DNA of 64,000 bases from Gemmata massiliana (GTDB lineage: Bacteria > Planctomycetota > Planctomycetia > Gemmatales > Gemmataceae), in assembly GCF_901538265.1 (NCBI RefSeq), contig NZ_LR593886.1, forward strand, positions 8,639,738 through 8,703,737, given 5' to 3'. Each line of letters begins with the position of its first letter. Positions within the stretch are counted from its first letter, which is position 1. The translations under genes and the position numbers were made by a program. Below, in pieces: positions 42,592 to 51,131 of the stretch. The notes beneath the pieces are model-generated. The model saw nothing but the letters and a program-made list of their open reading frames with translations, made no database searches and was not told the origin of the DNA.

Positions 42592-42598
42592 AAAGGTG

Positions 42599-42695
42599 AC
42601 CCCCGTCCACAAGGGCGGGGGTAGCTACGAATTCGTGCTGACGCCCCGCATTGCGAGTGGGGTTATTGCTGACACCCCCGCCCTTGTGGGCGGGG
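42599..42695. repeat. Paired GC palindromes between two tssC genes
   Basis: Two palindromes of one type: 42599-42622 (ACCCCCGTCC, loop ACAA, GGGCGGGGGT; one mismatch) and 42676-42695 (CCCCGCCC, loop TTGT, GGGCGGGG; perfect). A weaker CCCCGCA...TGGGG element lies between them. Hairpins here might lower transcription into the second sheath gene or protect the upstream mRNA end. Confidence 0.7.
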
Positions 42696-42717
42696 TTCAC
42701 TTTGTCGCTAACACCTC

Positions 42718-44295
42718 ATGAACCGACCCGCGTTCACCTACGAGACGCAGTTCGCCGACGCCCCCGCGGCGCCGGTCACCGCGCCCTCGTTGCTCGACGC
42801 GGTGCTCGCGGCCACCGGGGATACCCCTGGCTCGAACGACGTTCGACCCGCGCCGCCCGCGGCGGGCCGGCTCGACCGGTTTCTCGCGTCCACCGACCTC
42901 GGCGAATCACTCCGTGAGTGGTTCGGTACGATCCCGGAGGCGTGGGCCGGCGATTTGAAGGGAAAGATTACACGCGCGCTCAACCGCGACGTGGCCAGGG
43001 TCGATGAGTTACTAAACGCCCAGTTGAACGCGGTTCTCCATCACCCCGCGTTCCAGAAGCTCGAAGCGTCGTGGCGCGGATTGCGGTACCTCGTGGACCA
43101 GGTGCCCGACGGCGCGAACGTGAAAGTGCGAGTGCTCCCCGCGACGTGGAAGGATCTGGTGCGCGACCAGGACCGCGCGCTGGAGTTCGACCAGAGCCAG
43201 TTGTTCCGCAAAGTGTACAGCGACGAGTTCGGCACGCCCGGCGGCGAACCGTTCGGGTTGCTCGTCGGCGATTACGAACTGACGCACCGCGCGTACCCGG
43301 ACCACCCCACGGACGATGTCGCCGCGCTGCGAGGCATCAGCGGGGTCGCGGCGGCGGCGTTCGCGCCGTTCATCACGGGCATCGATCCGCGGTTCTTTGA
43401 ACTCGATTCGTTCACCGAACTGGAAATCCCGCTCGATTTAGAAAGAACACTGGCCCAATTGGACTACTTGAAGTGGCGCGCGTTCCGCGACACCGACGAC
43501 GCACGATTCTCCGGTCTGTTGCTCCCGCGCGTGCTGTACCGCCGGCCCTACGGCGACGATCCCGGGAGCGGCCCGGGGTTCGCGTTCCAGGAAGACACGG
43601 CCGACCCCGCCCGCAGGGGGTACTTGTGGGGCAACCCGTGTTTCGCGTTCGCGGCGGTCGCGGCGCGGGCGTTCGCACAGTCGTCGTGGCTGGCCGACGT
43701 GCGCGGGGCGCGCCCGGACGCGACGAACGGCGGGCGCGTGATGGGCTTGCCCAACGTGGGGTACGGGACCGGGCACGGCGAAACGGCACGGAGCGTGGTG
43801 GACGCGCACCTGACTGATGCGCGAGAGAAAGAACTGAGCGACCTGGGTTTCGTCCCGCTGTGCCACATGCCCGGGGTTCCCGAGGCGGCGTTCTATTCGA
43901 CGCCGAGCGCGCAGAAGCCCAAAGCCCTCGACACCGAGGGCGCGAGCGCCAACGCCCGACTCTCCACGATGCTGCACTACATGCTGTGCGTGTCGCGGTT
44001 CGCCCACTACCTGAAGGTGATTATGCGCGACCGCGTGGGCGCGTTCACCTCGCCGGCGGAAGTGGAACGACTGCTCTCGGACTGGCTCGCGAACTACGTG
44101 GCCAGCAACGACGACGCGAGTCTCGAAACGAAGGCCCGCTACCCGTTACGGGAGGGCAACGTGCGGGTGTGGGAGGTATCGGGTAAGCCGGGCAGCTACC
44201 AGTGTACGATCTACCTGCGCCCGCACTTCCAGTTGGACCAGTTGACCGCCGGGATCCGGTTGACGACGCAGTTGAGCACACGAGCGGACACGTGA
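42718..44295 (+). CDS. Second TssC-like sheath large-subunit protein
   Basis: 525 residues and clearly a TssC homologue: [68 protein letters not shown], and LRPHFQLDQLTAGIRLTTQL. It differs from the first TssC by a longer N-terminus (about 30 residues of Ala/Pro) and several substitutions, so it is an old paralogue, not a recent duplicate. It could be a minor sheath or baseplate-proximal subunit, comparable to other systems with two TssC genes. The pairing with TssB would need an independent test. Confidence 0.88.
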   Translation: MNRPAFTYETQFADAPAAPVTAPSLLDAVLAATGDTPGSNDVRPAPPAAGRLDRFLASTDLGESLREWFGTIPEAWAGDLKGKITRALNRDVARVDELLNAQLNAVLHHPAFQKLEASWRGLRYLVDQVPDGANVKVRVLPATWKDLVRDQDRALEFDQSQLFRKVYSDEFGTPGGEPFGLLVGDYELTHRAYPDHPTDDVAALRGISGVAAAAFAPFITGIDPRFFELDSFTELEIPLDLERTLAQLDYLKWRAFRDTDDARFSGLLLPRVLYRRPYGDDPGSGPGFAFQEDTADPARRGYLWGNPCFAFAAVAARAFAQSSWLADVRGARPDATNGGRVMGLPNVGYGTGHGETARSVVDAHLTDAREKELSDLGFVPLCHMPGVPEAAFYSTPSAQKPKALDTEGASANARLSTMLHYMLCVSRFAHYLKVIMRDRVGAFTSPAEVERLLSDWLANYVASNDDASLETKARYPLREGNVRVWEVSGKPGSYQCTIYLRPHFQLDQLTAGIRLTTQLSTRADT

Positions 44296-44300
44296 CGGCG

Positions 44301-44316
44301 CCGCCCGCAAGGACGG
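44301..44316. repeat. GC hairpin, dispersed family member
   Basis: CCGCCC, loop GCAA, GGACGG: a 6-bp stem with one mismatch, in the 41-base space between the second tssC and tagJ. It resembles the palindromes at 42599 and 42676. Confidence 0.4.
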
Positions 44317-44336
44317 GGCACCCAGAAGGGCCACCA

Positions 44337-45128
44337 ATGACACCGACCGAAGCCTACAAAGCCGGCAAACTCGGCGACGCGGTCTCCGCGGCACTCGAAC
44401 AAGTGCGCAGCGCCCCCACGGACCGCGGTAAGCGGCTGTTCCTGGCGGAGTTGTGCTGCTTCAGCGGCGATCTCGACCGCGCCGACAAGCAACTCGATGT
44501 CTTGTTCACACCGGACGCCGCGGACATCATCCAGCTCACGCTGTTCCGCCAGCTCATCCGCGGGGAAACCGCGCGGCGCGAGGTCTTCACTCAGGGTCGC
44601 GTGCCCGAGTTCCTCGCACAGCCGTCGGACGCACTCAAGTTGCGGTTGGAAGCGCTCATCCGCGTGCGCGAGGGCAAAACGAGCGAAGCCGCGGACCTGC
44701 TCGCTAAGGCGGAAGAGACGCGGCCAGCGGTATCCGGTGTGTGTGACGGCACCGCGTTCGACGACTGGCGCGATCTCGACGACCTCACCGCACCCGTACT
44801 CGAAGTCATTACCGCGAACGGCAACTACTACTGGGTACCGCTCGAAGCAGTCGAGGCGCTCGAGTTCCACAAACCGGAACGCGCACGCGACCTCTACTGG
44901 CGCCCGGCGCGCCTGATCGTGCGCGACGGACCGGACGGCGTGGTGTACGTCCCCGCGCTCTACTTCGGCTCGCACACCGCGCCCGACGATGAAGTGAAGC
45001 TCGGGCGCCGAACCGACTGGCTCGGGGGCGAAACCGAACCGTACCGCGGGCGCGGGCTGCGCGAGTTCCTCGTCGGCGACGGGTCAAAAACGGTGCTGGA
45101 AATCGAGAAAATCGAAGGGGCGAAGTAG
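44337..45128 (+). CDS. tagJ: Type VI accessory protein TagJ (ImpE-like)
   Basis: 263 residues from ATG 44337, with AGAAGG upstream. The first part is a helical, TPR-like domain (YKAGKLGDAVSAALEQVRSA, FLAELCCFSGDLDRADKQLD), and the second is the ImpE domain: FDDWRDLDDLTAPVLEVITA, NGNYYWVPLEAVEALEFHKP, RPARLIVRDGPDGVVYVPAL, and YRGRGLREFLVG. TagJ (ImpE, SciE) binds TssB in the sheath and is found in a subset of T6SS clusters. Its presence here favours a type of T6SS with ImpE rather than the TagJ-less class. Confidence 0.9.
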   Translation: MTPTEAYKAGKLGDAVSAALEQVRSAPTDRGKRLFLAELCCFSGDLDRADKQLDVLFTPDAADIIQLTLFRQLIRGETARREVFTQGRVPEFLAQPSDALKLRLEALIRVREGKTSEAADLLAKAEETRPAVSGVCDGTAFDDWRDLDDLTAPVLEVITANGNYYWVPLEAVEALEFHKPERARDLYWRPARLIVRDGPDGVVYVPALYFGSHTAPDDEVKLGRRTDWLGGETEPYRGRGLREFLVGDGSKTVLEIEKIEGAK

Positions 45129-45130
45129 CC

Positions 45131-45619
45131 GTGCCGCCGATCCGCTCCGACCAGCCGCTGGTGCCCTCGGTCCTCGACCGGTTGCTCGACGACGAGCCGG
45201 GCGTCAGCACCGAACCGCCACGCAACCGCTCGCAGCTCCTCCGCGAACTCAAGCTCTCGGTCCGGCGCGACATCGAGAGCCTGCTCAACGCCCGGCGCCG
45301 CAACGTGACACTCCCGCCGGGCCTGTCCGAACTCGCGAACTCGCTCCTTACTTACGGTGTGCCCGACTTCAGCGGCGCGGGGCCGGCGACCGAAGACCAG
45401 CGCAACGCCTTCTGCCGACTGCTGGAAACGGTCCTCATCCAGGGCGAGCCACGCCTGCTCCGCGTGGGCGTCGCTCTGGCGGGCGACGTCGACTCGGCCG
45501 ACCGCACGCTGCGGTTCCGCATCGACGCCCTGCTCCGCGCGGACCCGGCCCCCGAACCGGTGGTGTTCGACTCCACGCTCGAACCCTCCACGCACCAGTT
45601 CGCCGTGCAGGGTGGCTGA
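45131..45619 (+). CDS. tssE: Type VI baseplate protein TssE
   Basis: 162 residues from GTG 45131, two bases after the tagJ stop. The gp25-like family signature is SVRRDIESLLNARR, followed by LPPGLSELANSLLTYGVPDF. TssE is the wedge subunit of the baseplate, homologous to phage T4 gp25. The following 160 bases contain an inverted repeat and no gene. Confidence 0.93.
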   Translation: MPPIRSDQPLVPSVLDRLLDDEPGVSTEPPRNRSQLLRELKLSVRRDIESLLNARRRNVTLPPGLSELANSLLTYGVPDFSGAGPATEDQRNAFCRLLETVLIQGEPRLLRVGVALAGDVDSADRTLRFRIDALLRADPAPEPVVFDSTLEPSTHQFAVQGG

Positions 45620-45637
45620 GAAGACAGGAAAAAAGAA

Positions 45638-45763
45638 CAGCCACGGATGAACACAGATAAACACGGATCGAACAAGAAGCAAACTAGGTGATTCAGCTCC
45701 GGTGAATGTGCCTTTAACACTGCCTCGTGGCTGATCCGTGTTATCTGTGTTCATCCGTGGCTG
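45638..45763. repeat. Inverted repeat within the contractile operon (between tssE and tssF)
   Basis: Left arm 45638-45669 and right arm 45733-45763 match as reverse complements except for one extra A in the left arm. The core CCACGGATGAACACAGATAA is a motif that recurs in many planctomycete genomes. The arms are 63 bases apart. A transcript through it would form a long hairpin before the tssF start at 45780. Confidence 0.9.
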
Positions 45764-45779
45764 ATTGTTGGACCTGCCA

Positions 45780-47657
45780 ATGACTGAAGACCTGCTCCCG
45801 TATTACAACCGCGAGTTGTCGTACATCCGCCGGCACGCGGCACGGTTCGCGGAGGCGCACCCAAAGGTCGCCGCCCGGCTGCGCCTCGGACCCGACGGTA
45901 GCGAAGACCCGCACGTCGAGCGTCTGCTGCAAGGGTTCGCGTACCTCACGTCGCGCGTGCGCCACAAGCTGGACGACGAGTTCCCGGAGATCACCCAGGC
46001 GCTCATCGGCACGCTGTACCCGCACTATCTCGCGCCGATCCCGAGCTGCGCGGTGGTGCAACTCGACCTCGATCCGGGGCAGAACGAACTTACCAGTGGG
46101 CTCACCGTTCCGCGCGCCCAGGCGCTCGAAAGCGAACCCATTCAGGGCGAGCCGTGCCGGTTCCGCACCGCGTACCCGGTCACACTGTTCCCCATTGACG
46201 TGCGGGTCGCGTCGCTCGCGAGTGCGCCCTTCACCGCGCCCCCCACGCCGCGCGCGAACTCCGCGCTCGCCGTGCTCCGTATCGGTCTGGGCACGCGCTC
46301 GGCGAACGTGCGGTTCGCCAACTTCGCGGGGATGACGAAGCTCCGGTTCTTCCTCCGCGGGCAACCCCAACACACCCAGCGCCTCTACGAACTCCTGCTC
46401 AACCACGCGGTCGAGGTGGCGTTCGCGAAGCGCCCCGACGATAAGGGCGCGATCGCGGTCGGCCCGGAGGCGATCCAACCGGTCGGGTTCGCACGCGACG
46501 AGGGGCTGTTCCCGTACCCGGCGCGATCGTTCATCGGCTACCGGCTGCTCACCGAATACTTCACGTTTCCGCAAAAGTTCCTGTTCTTCGACGTGACCGT
46601 TCCGCAATCCGCGCTCGCGCGCACCGACGGCGTCCTCGAACTGTTCGTCTTCCTGAACCGGCAGGCCGCGGACCTCGAACCGAACGTCACGGCCGACACG
46701 TTCCGGCTCGGGTGCGCGCCGATGGTGAACCTGTACGAGCAACCGGCCGAACCGATCCGGCTCACGCAGCAGCAGTTCGAGTACCGCGTGGTGCCGGACC
46801 ACCGCCGCCCGCTCGCGCACGAGGTCTATTCCGTCAACAAGGTGACCGCGACCGCGGCCGACGGGCGCGAGACGGAATACGCCCCGTTCTTCGCGGTGAA
46901 GCACAGCGGTTCGGGTTCGCGGCGCGAAGGGGCGGCCGGCGCGGGGGAAGCGGCACACCCGTACTGGCACTCGGCCCGCCGCCCCGCGGCCGACGCCGCC
47001 GAACCGCGCCCCGACTCAACGGCCGTCGACCACGGCACCGAGATGTACCTGTCGTTCGTGGACATCGGCTTCAACCCGGCTGCACCGATCGACCGGACGG
47101 TGTTCGTGCAGTGTACCTGTACGAACCGCGACTTCCCGGCCCGGCTCCCGTTCGGGGGCGGGCAACCGAAACTCCAACTCACCGAAGGGAGCGGACTCGT
47201 CACGCGGATCACCTGTCTCACGCCCCCAACACCCACAGTCCGAACGCACCTGCGCGAAGAAGGCTTGTGGAGGCTGGTTTCGCACCTCACGCTCAATCAC
47301 CTGTCACTGACCGACGGTCCCGACGGGGCGGACGCGCTGCGCGAGATCCTCGCGCTGTACGACTTCACGGAATCTGCCGCGACCCGCGCACAGATCGAGG
47401 GCGTGCGTGGCGTGAGCGGGAAGCGCGTTCTGGGGCGCGCGAACGGCGCGGTGTGTCGCGGGGTGGAAGTGGGCATCGAGTTCGATGAGGACCGCTACAC
47501 CGGCAACGGGATGTACCTGTTCGCGAGCGTACTGGATCGCTTCTTCACCCTGTACGCGAGCGTGAACACGTTCACCCGCACCGTCGCGACGGTCGCCCGG
47601 AGGGAGGGTGTTTACAAACGCTTCCCGTCCCGGGCCGGCGACCAGATCGTGCTGTGA
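45780..47657 (+). CDS. tssF: Type VI baseplate protein TssF
   Basis: 625 residues from ATG 45780. It opens MTEDLLPYYNRELSYIRRHA, then ARFAEAHPKVAARL and DPHVERLLQGFAYLTSRVRH, the classic TssF start. Other landmarks are FPEITQALIGTLYPHYLAPI, PSCAVVQLDLDPG, and VGIEFDEDRYTGNGMYLFAS. TssF with TssG and TssE forms the wedge of the baseplate; TssK, which normally joins it to the membrane complex, is not in the window. The stop is 55 bases before the tssG start. Confidence 0.95.
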   Translation: MTEDLLPYYNRELSYIRRHAARFAEAHPKVAARLRLGPDGSEDPHVERLLQGFAYLTSRVRHKLDDEFPEITQALIGTLYPHYLAPIPSCAVVQLDLDPGQNELTSGLTVPRAQALESEPIQGEPCRFRTAYPVTLFPIDVRVASLASAPFTAPPTPRANSALAVLRIGLGTRSANVRFANFAGMTKLRFFLRGQPQHTQRLYELLLNHAVEVAFAKRPDDKGAIAVGPEAIQPVGFARDEGLFPYPARSFIGYRLLTEYFTFPQKFLFFDVTVPQSALARTDGVLELFVFLNRQAADLEPNVTADTFRLGCAPMVNLYEQPAEPIRLTQQQFEYRVVPDHRRPLAHEVYSVNKVTATAADGRETEYAPFFAVKHSGSGSRREGAAGAGEAAHPYWHSARRPAADAAEPRPDSTAVDHGTEMYLSFVDIGFNPAAPIDRTVFVQCTCTNRDFPARLPFGGGQPKLQLTEGSGLVTRITCLTPPTPTVRTHLREEGLWRLVSHLTLNHLSLTDGPDGADALREILALYDFTESAATRAQIEGVRGVSGKRVLGRANGAVCRGVEVGIEFDEDRYTGNGMYLFASVLDRFFTLYASVNTFTRTVATVARREGVYKRFPSRAGDQIVL

Positions 47658-47712
47658 GTTCCAGCAAAAGCGTCGTGCGCGTTATTTTCCGTTGAATAGA
47701 TCGCGTGCTGAG

Positions 47713-48759
47713 ATGAGTTCCACTCCCCACCCCCGTTCGCCGCTCGCCGCGCTGTTTGCTGCGCCGGGGAAGTTCGATTTCTTCCAGGCGGTGCGATTGC
47801 TCGAACGGCTCGCTTCGGCCGAGGACCGCGCCGCGGTCGGGGGCGACACCGCGCCCGAACAGGAAGCGGTGTCGTTCCGCGTGCTACCGGCGCTACGGTT
47901 CCCGGTGGGGTCGGTGTCGAAGGTCGCGCCCGAACGCGACGGACCGCCGGAACTGGTCGCCACGTTCGGCGGGTTGACCGGTCCGGACGGGATTCTACCG
48001 CAGCACTACACCGCCCTCCTCATCAGCCGGTCGCGGCTCAAGGACCACACGCTCCGCGACTGGCTCGACATGTTCCACCACCGGCTCCTGTCGCTGTTCA
48101 CGCGCGCGTGGGAGAAGAACCGGTGGGCCGCGGTCGTGGACCGGCAGCGTGCGGAGGGCGCGACGCGCGAGGACGCCGCCACGCGCGCGGGATTCGCGGT
48201 CGCGGGATTCGGTACCGGCGGACTGCGCGAGCGGCTGAAGCTCCCCGGCGACGTGCCCGTCTTCTACGCGGGATTGCTCTCGCGCCAACCGCGCACCGCG
48301 ACGGGGTTAGAACAGATCCTCGGCGACTTCTTCGGATGGCCGGTCCGCGTGGAACAGTTCGCGGGTCAGTGGCTCTACCTCGACACCGAGAACAAGGCGG
48401 AACTCCCGCGCGAGGGTCGCACGGGCTTGAACTGCACACTCGGGCGCGACGTGGTGATCGGGCGCCGCGTGTGGGACGTGCAGGGGAGCGTCTGCGTCGT
48501 GGTCGGGCCGCTCGATGGGCGCGCGTTCCGCAGCCTGCTCCCCGGTGGGGACGCCCGGGCGCCGGTGTGCGAGATGGTTCGCCTGTACTTGGGCCTGGAG
48601 TTCGATGCGGAGATCCAGGTAGTCATCGAACCGGACGCGGTGCCGGTCACCGCACTGGAGTACGACGAGCGCGCCGGCCCTCGACTCGGCTGGAACACCT
48701 GGGTGCGCACGCACAACTTCGGCGCGCCCGTGAGTGACGTGAAGTTCGCGGTGAAGTGA
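47713..48759 (+). CDS. tssG: Type VI baseplate protein TssG
   Basis: 348 residues from ATG 47713. Start: LAALFAAPGKFDFFQAVRLL, then VSFRVLPALRFPVGSVSKVA, FGGLTGPDGILPQHYTALLI and LRDWLDMFHHRLLSLFTRAW, matching TssG (VasB). It is the last gene of the operon in this window. It converges with the HEAT-repeat gene, whose stop is only three bases away (48760-48762 is the gap), leaving no room for a terminator. Confidence 0.94.
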   Translation: MSSTPHPRSPLAALFAAPGKFDFFQAVRLLERLASAEDRAAVGGDTAPEQEAVSFRVLPALRFPVGSVSKVAPERDGPPELVATFGGLTGPDGILPQHYTALLISRSRLKDHTLRDWLDMFHHRLLSLFTRAWEKNRWAAVVDRQRAEGATREDAATRAGFAVAGFGTGGLRERLKLPGDVPVFYAGLLSRQPRTATGLEQILGDFFGWPVRVEQFAGQWLYLDTENKAELPREGRTGLNCTLGRDVVIGRRVWDVQGSVCVVVGPLDGRAFRSLLPGGDARAPVCEMVRLYLGLEFDAEIQVVIEPDAVPVTALEYDERAGPRLGWNTWVRTHNFGAPVSDVKFAVK

Positions 48760-48762
48760 GCA

Positions 48763-49572
48763 TCAGCCGTTCGTTGCACACGCCGCGATCGCGCGCTCGA
48801 CGTACCGGTCTCCCGGGCGCCGCACGCGCAACCGTTCGAGCGCGGGTAACACGCCCGGATCGGCCAGAATCTCGGCCGCTTCGACCGTCGTGAGATACGG
48901 GTCCGGGCCGTCCAATTCGGCAACGATGGCCTCGGCCGCGCGTGCATCCCTGCGGTGAGCCAAGCCCTTGAGTGCTTCGCCTCGCGTTACGTCATCTACG
49001 TCCGCAGTACGCGCCCACAACGCCGCACGAAGTTCCAGGCTGTCCCACTCGGTCTGGCTTCCAAGGGCAAACGTGGCCCAATCGCGAACCAATGCGCTCG
49101 TGTCACCAGTAAGAACGATCAGCGTGGCAATAGCCCGTTCATCGTCCAAACCGGCGAGCGCACAGGTGACGCCGTAGCGGATGTGGTCGTCCGGATAGCT
49201 CGCAAATCGCACGGCGCTTGGCAAGCATTCGAGTCGGTACAGGTGCCCGAACGCCATAAGTGCGGCATAAATAACGTCTTCGTTTTCCTCAGTTTCGAGC
49301 AAGTTCGCGAGGAGTTGAACTGACTCCGCCGCGAACGGTTTGTCTTGCTTGTAACCCAATTGAGCGTGAATGTTCACACCGAGCGCGCGTTCCATTGGGC
49401 AGGCGCTGGCGAGCAAACGAGTTGCGGCGTCGAACACCTCGCGCGTTCCGCGCTCGCGAAGCACGTGGATGACGTCGTAATGCGGATCGTTGTCCTCATC
49501 CGTTGGCGGATGAGACAGCGCGAACGAAATCAGTTCGTTTGTTGACCACATCGGATCAAAGCCGGCGTTCAT
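48763..49572 (-). CDS. HEAT-repeat protein adjoining Hen1
   Basis: 269 residues from ATG 49572, which overlaps the Hen1 stop by four bases (ATGA). It is built from HEAT/PBS-lyase-like helical pairs: VFDAATRLLASACPMERALG, DVIYAALMAFGHLYRLECLP, HIRYGVTCALAGLDDERAIA, RGEALKGLAHRRDARAAEAI, and AEILADPGVLPALERLRVRR. Such repeats form a protein-binding solenoid; no catalytic residue is seen. The overlap with hen1 indicates co-translation. In other bacteria the partner of Hen1 is Pnkp, so a HEAT protein in that position is unusual. Confidence 0.85.
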   Translation of the reverse strand: MNAGFDPMWSTNELISFALSHPPTDEDNDPHYDVIHVLRERGTREVFDAATRLLASACPMERALGVNIHAQLGYKQDKPFAAESVQLLANLLETEENEDVIYAALMAFGHLYRLECLPSAVRFASYPDDHIRYGVTCALAGLDDERAIATLIVLTGDTSALVRDWATFALGSQTEWDSLELRAALWARTADVDDVTRGEALKGLAHRRDARAAEAIVAELDGPDPYLTTVEAAEILADPGVLPALERLRVRRPGDRYVERAIAACATNG

Positions 49573-50978
49573 TCGCGGCCTCCCCGAGTGAACACCGCCA
49601 TCTGGCTCGGTGCGCCGACTTCTGTGTCCACATCGCCGAGCGGGTCGATACGGGCCGTGTAGCCGTGGGCCGCACACACACCCGCGCACCACGACGCGAA
49701 CTCGGCGCGGGTCCACTCGAAGCGGTGGTCCGCGTGCCGGAACTTGCCGGCCGGCAGGTTCTCGAACCGCACGTTGTACTCGCTGTTCGGCGTCGTGAGC
49801 ACGACGACTCCCGGCCGTGCGGCGCCGAACAGCGCTCGCTCGAAGGCGCCCAACCGCGGCGGGTCGAGGTGCTCGATCACTTCCACTACCGCCGCGGCGT
49901 CGAAGCCTTCGAGCCGGGCGTCGCGATACGTGAGGGCGCCGTGCAGGAGTTTCAAGCGGTCGCTCAGATTGTCGGGCAGGCGCTGGCGGTCGAGGCGCTG
50001 GCGCGCGATTTCCAGGCTCCGCACGGACACGTCGACGCCGATCACTTCCTTGAATTGCGGATCGGTCGCGAGCAATCGGAGGAGCTTCCCCTCACCGCAC
50101 CCGAGGTCCAGTACGCGATTAGCACCGCTTGCGCGCAGGGCTGCGTGGACAGTTGCGAGGCGCTGTTCGTGCAAGCTCACGCGCGCTTCCAACCGTTCTT
50201 CCGCCAGGTCTTGTGCGGCCGCGGCTTCATCCGGGTCGGTCGCTTCGTCCCGCCCGAGTGAACTGAGCGCGGACTTCACCAATTTGCCCTGTCTGCGCAA
50301 GTACCGGGCCGCGATCTGTTCCTTTTCCGGGTGCGCGGCGAGCCAGTTCCCGCCGTGACGGAGGAGCTTGTCCACTTCGTCGGTGCTGACCCAGTAGTGT
50401 TTCTCGTCGTCGAGCACGGGGACGAGTACGTAGAGGTGCGAGAGCAGATCCGCGAGCCGAACCGTGGCCGAGAGTTCGACCGTGAAGTACGGCGATTCGC
50501 CCCACTCCGGGAAGTGCGTGTCGAGTGGGTGCCGCGTGGCCGAAACTTCGTACCCGAGTGGCTCGAAAAGCCTACGCAGGAAGCCCTCTCCCCCGCGCCG
50601 GCACGGAAGCGCCGTGAGTCGAGCAACGAAGGGTAGCGGAGTCTCGGCGAGTTCCGGCTTCGCCTTGCAACTGCCATTGAGTGCGCTGCCGAACACTTGC
50701 GAAAGGGCGACACTCAGGAACGAGGATGCCGCGTAGGGCCGGTCGTTGACGTACTGCGCGAGAAGTTCGTTGCCGGTGTTCCGCCGCTGGCGCGCGAGTC
50801 CGACCGGGTCCACGTCGAGAACGAGAGCCGCGGTACAGCGCTCGTCGGCCACTTCCGGATAGAAGACGTGGGCCTGCCCGAACGTGAGATCGAACGATTG
50901 CACCTTGTCGGGGTGCTTGTGCAGGAGCCAGCCCAGGTCGGTCGCGGGGCTGCGAGTCGTCGTTACGGTCAGGAGCAT
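49569..50978 (-). CDS. hen1: Bacterial Hen1, 3'-terminal RNA ribose 2'-O-methyltransferase
   Basis: 469 residues with two domains. The N-terminal half (MLLTVTTTRSPATDLGWLLH, KHPDKVQSFDLTFGQAHVFY, PEVADERCTAALVLDVDP) is the bacterial Hen1 N-domain, which binds and stimulates Pnkp in known systems. The C-terminal half is the methyltransferase: SAM motif VLDLGCGEGKLL and metal ligands Glu366, Glu369 and His370 in EVIEH, with His418 in RHADHRF, exactly the residues of the Mn2+-dependent Hen1 family. It methylates the ribose at the 3' end of RNA before repair to protect it from re-cutting by ribotoxins. No pnkp gene is in this window. Confidence 0.93.
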   Translation of the reverse strand: MLLTVTTTRSPATDLGWLLHKHPDKVQSFDLTFGQAHVFYPEVADERCTAALVLDVDPVGLARQRRNTGNELLAQYVNDRPYAASSFLSVALSQVFGSALNGSCKAKPELAETPLPFVARLTALPCRRGGEGFLRRLFEPLGYEVSATRHPLDTHFPEWGESPYFTVELSATVRLADLLSHLYVLVPVLDDEKHYWVSTDEVDKLLRHGGNWLAAHPEKEQIAARYLRRQGKLVKSALSSLGRDEATDPDEAAAAQDLAEERLEARVSLHEQRLATVHAALRASGANRVLDLGCGEGKLLRLLATDPQFKEVIGVDVSVRSLEIARQRLDRQRLPDNLSDRLKLLHGALTYRDARLEGFDAAAVVEVIEHLDPPRLGAFERALFGAARPGVVVLTTPNSEYNVRFENLPAGKFRHADHRFEWTRAEFASWCAGVCAAHGYTARIDPLGDVDTEVGAPSQMAVFTRGGRE

Positions 50979-51131
50979 GTGTCGTCCGTTCAGGGCGCCT
51001 GTGTCGGTTGTTTCGATGAAGGGGACTGCACGCTCTGGCGATGGAGTAACTGTTGCGGGGACCAGTTGGCCCGCAGTGTCCCTTGAGACATATTGAGAAG
51101 TGGCCGCCGCGCCGGGTTCACGGAGCCGCCA

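Noticed and set aside
39194-48759. Interpretation as a prophage tail module
   Set aside because: TssA, TssF, TssG and ImpE/TagJ are specific to type VI systems, and no capsid, portal, terminase or lysis genes are present.
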